From NCBI GenBank assembly GCA_902493155.1, contig CABUOE010000110.1:1-7337 (forward strand): DNA of 7,337 nucleotides. Direction: 5' to 3'. This DNA comes from an uncultured Eubacteriales bacterium. Lineage in GTDB: Bacteria; Bacillota; Clostridia; Oscillospirales; Ruminococcaceae. Of the stretch, positions 5,960 through 7,337 are shown piece by piece. The position numbers and the translations under genes are program-made. Each line of letters begins with the position of its first letter. Position 1 is the first letter of the stretch. The notes under the pieces were generated by a model that was given only the letters and a program-made list of their open reading frames with translations, searched no databases and was not told the origin of the DNA.

Positions 5960-7162
5960 ATGGATTCTATTCACGAAGTGTCCATACCTGTAGGGATGCT
6001 GAGCTTGGTCGGAATGAAAGGCTGTGACGACGTAGTAGGCAAGGTGGACAAGTATCTTGCTGAATGGCGGAGCGAACGTCACGGCGAGCTGATGAGCGAC
6101 GGAGACTTTATCGGCTACTGCCGCGACAGCTACCAACTCAAGGCGGAGTGCCCCCGGTTTGGAACCGGTGAAGCGAAAGGAACCCTCAAGGAATCGGTCC
6201 GCGGCCACGACCTGTTCATCTTGGTAGACTGCTTCAACTACGGCGTCAAATACAAAATGTACGGCCAGGAAGTGCCCATGAGCCCGGACGATCACTATCA
6301 GGATCTGAAGCGCGTTATCGCTTCGGCCAGCGGCAAGGCGCGGCGTATCAACGTCATCATGCCCATGCTTTATGAAGGCCGCCAGCATAAGCGTTCGTCC
6401 AGAGAATCGCTGGACTGTGCTTTGATGCTTCAGGAACTGGCCAATATGGGCGTCGACAATCTGATTACCTTTGACGCTCACGACGCCCGTGTACAGAATT
6501 CCATTCCGCTGAAGGGCTTCGAAAACGTTCAGCCCACCTATCAATTCTTGAAAGCGCTGGTCAACACCATTCCCGACATCGAAATCGACCGGGAACATGT
6601 GATGATCATTTCCCCTGACGAGGGCGGTATGTCCAGATGTATGTACTACTCTTCGGTTTTGGGCGTAGACTTGGGCATGTTCTATAAGAGAAGGGACTAT
6701 TCGGTCATTGTCAACGGCCGCAATCCCATCGTCGCCCACGAATTTTTGGGCTCTGATACCGAGGGCAAAGACCTTATCATCGTAGACGATATGATTTCCT
6801 CCGGCGAATCGGTGCTGGATATTGCCGAGAAGCTGAAAGCCAAAGGCGCTAACCGGATTTTTGTCTGCACCACCTTCGGCCTCTTTACCGATGGGCTCCA
6901 TAAATTTGACGAGGCTTACGAAAAAGGCTTTATCACCAAGGTGTTTACCACAAACCTCATCTACCGCACCCCTGAGCTTCGCCAACGGGAGTGGTACCGG
7001 GAAGTGGATATGTCCAAGTACATCGCCTACATCGTGGACAACCTGAATCACGACCAGTCCATCAGCAACCTCTTAAATCCTGTCCACCGCATCAACAAAC
7101 TGCTGGAGCGGAAGCGGCAGGAAAGAGTAGAGCAGCAATTGAAACTGGGCGAAACGAAATAG
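5960..7162 (+). CDS. prs: Ribose-phosphate pyrophosphokinase (PRPP synthetase), long clostridial form
   Basis: Makes PRPP from ribose 5-phosphate and ATP, the entry compound for purine, pyrimidine, NAD, histidine and tryptophan synthesis. The 400-residue protein carries the family marks in order: SVRGHDLFILVD; GRQHKRSSRES, the counterpart of the ARQDRK...REP ATP-site segment; FDAHDARVQ with His174, the counterpart of the catalytic DLHA segment; ISPDEGGMSR; K243-R-R245, the flexible-loop basic residues; and the PRPP-binding loop DLIIVDDMISSGES (271-284). Usual bacterial enzymes have about 315 residues. This one has an extended N-terminal part, an insert between GDFIGYCR and SVRG, and a charged C-terminal tail (LLERKRQERVEQQ). 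I recall a similar long form in other Clostridia. AAGGGGA at 5945-5951, eight bases before ATG 5960, fixes the start. It forms a single-gene unit with its own promoter and terminator. Confidence 0.92.
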   Translation: MDSIHEVSIPVGMLSLVGMKGCDDVVGKVDKYLAEWRSERHGELMSDGDFIGYCRDSYQLKAECPRFGTGEAKGTLKESVRGHDLFILVDCFNYGVKYKMYGQEVPMSPDDHYQDLKRVIASASGKARRINVIMPMLYEGRQHKRSSRESLDCALMLQELANMGVDNLITFDAHDARVQNSIPLKGFENVQPTYQFLKALVNTIPDIEIDREHVMIISPDEGGMSRCMYYSSVLGVDLGMFYKRRDYSVIVNGRNPIVAHEFLGSDTEGKDLIIVDDMISSGESVLDIAEKLKAKGANRIFVCTTFGLFTDGLHKFDEAYEKGFITKVFTTNLIYRTPELRQREWYREVDMSKYIAYIVDNLNHDQSISNLLNPVHRINKLLERKRQERVEQQLKLGETK

Positions 7163-7182
7163 TAAATTATTTTCTGAGATGA

Positions 7183-7212
7183 AAAAGTCCCCGGCTCTAG
7201 CCGGGGACTTTT
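7183..7212. terminator. Intrinsic terminator after prs, likely bidirectional
   Basis: AAAAGTCCCCGGC (7183-7195) pairs perfectly with GCCGGGGACTTTT (7200-7212) around the loop TCTA: a 13-bp, GC-rich stem bounded by an A-run on the left and a T-run on the right. That form can stop transcription from both sides. It lies 20 bases after the prs stop codon and 27 bases beyond the stop codon of the convergent gene at the window end. Confidence 0.93.
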
Positions 7213-7239
7213 GTGCATAGTAGGATGGGGAAAAGGTTG

Positions 7240-7337
7240 TTATTTCACCCACACACCGGAGGAATTGACCCAGTATCCGTCGGGGGTGCGGCGGTTTGCG
7301 TACATGGCGCCATCGGAGCCGACGTAGTACCATTTGT
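7240..7337 (-). CDS. C-terminal end of a cell-wall-binding repeat protein (5' partial)
   Basis: On the minus strand the frame is open from the window edge to the TAA at 7242-7240, giving 31 residues: KWYYVGSDGAMYANRR, then TPDGYWVNSSGVWVK. This is the end of a choline-binding/glucan-binding type cell-wall repeat (WYY..SDGAM......PDGYWV...G.W). Such repeats stand at the C-terminus of secreted Firmicutes proteins such as amidases, glycosidases and adhesins, where they hold the protein to the wall. The enzyme part lies outside the window, so its function cannot be named. It converges on prs and shares the terminator. Confidence 0.7.
   Translation of the reverse strand, partial: KWYYVGSDGAMYANRRTPDGYWVNSSGVWVK

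Noticed and set aside
5918..7051. 377-codon open frame on the minus strand opposite prs
   Set aside because: It lies fully antisense to a clear PRPP synthetase gene, shows no domain, and comes from codon bias in the third position.
7073..7333. 86-codon minus-strand frame across the prs terminator
   Set aside because: It runs through the terminator hairpin and the end of prs. Another minus frame in the same place (7240-7337) gives a clear cell-wall repeat.

Overview
The window reads as chromosomal DNA of a spore-forming, low-to-mid-GC Gram-positive bacterium of the class Clostridia, most like gut Oscillospiraceae/Ruminococcaceae-type genomes. The reasons are spore-cortex lytic genes, AGGAGG-type ribosome binding sites, TTGACA/TATAAT-type sigma-A promoters, a lipobox lipoprotein and a cell-wall-binding repeat protein. 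The taxon is inferred from gene content, not from a marker gene.

Region 1 (1-3027, + strand) is a three-gene spore-cortex cluster. Its first gene enters from outside the window. It encodes a long, disordered, almost lysine-free protein that ends in a domain matching the N-terminal pro-domain of the clostridial spore cortex-lytic enzyme SleC. The second gene carries the SpoIID-like lytic transglycosylase domain of SleC plus three peptidoglycan-binding domains. The third gene is a small protein made only of two peptidoglycan-binding domains. Genes 1 and 2 together follow the domain order of one SleC precursor. They are separated by a single stop codon in an unbroken reading frame, with a ribosome binding site for the second gene, at about the place where Csp proteases cut SleC in other clostridia. 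This 'pre-cut' SleC is the most interesting item here. A very long hairpin (3028-3080) closes the cluster.

Region 2 (3082-4490, - strand) holds a flavodoxin-fold, cysteine-rich FMN reductase-like gene. Downstream of it is an AraC/GyrI-like regulator that has lost its first DNA-binding helix-turn-helix and looks like a decaying or re-started gene. The flavodoxin gene has a clear promoter, divergent from that of the next gene.

Region 3 (4491-5959) contains a strong + strand promoter, a 355-residue lipoprotein of unknown function, and an AT-rich spacer with the promoter of the next gene.

Region 4 (5960-7212) is a stand-alone ribose-phosphate pyrophosphokinase gene (long, about 400-residue form) with its own promoter and a textbook terminator. 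The last 98 bases hold the C-terminal end of a convergent gene with a cell-wall (choline-binding type) repeat.
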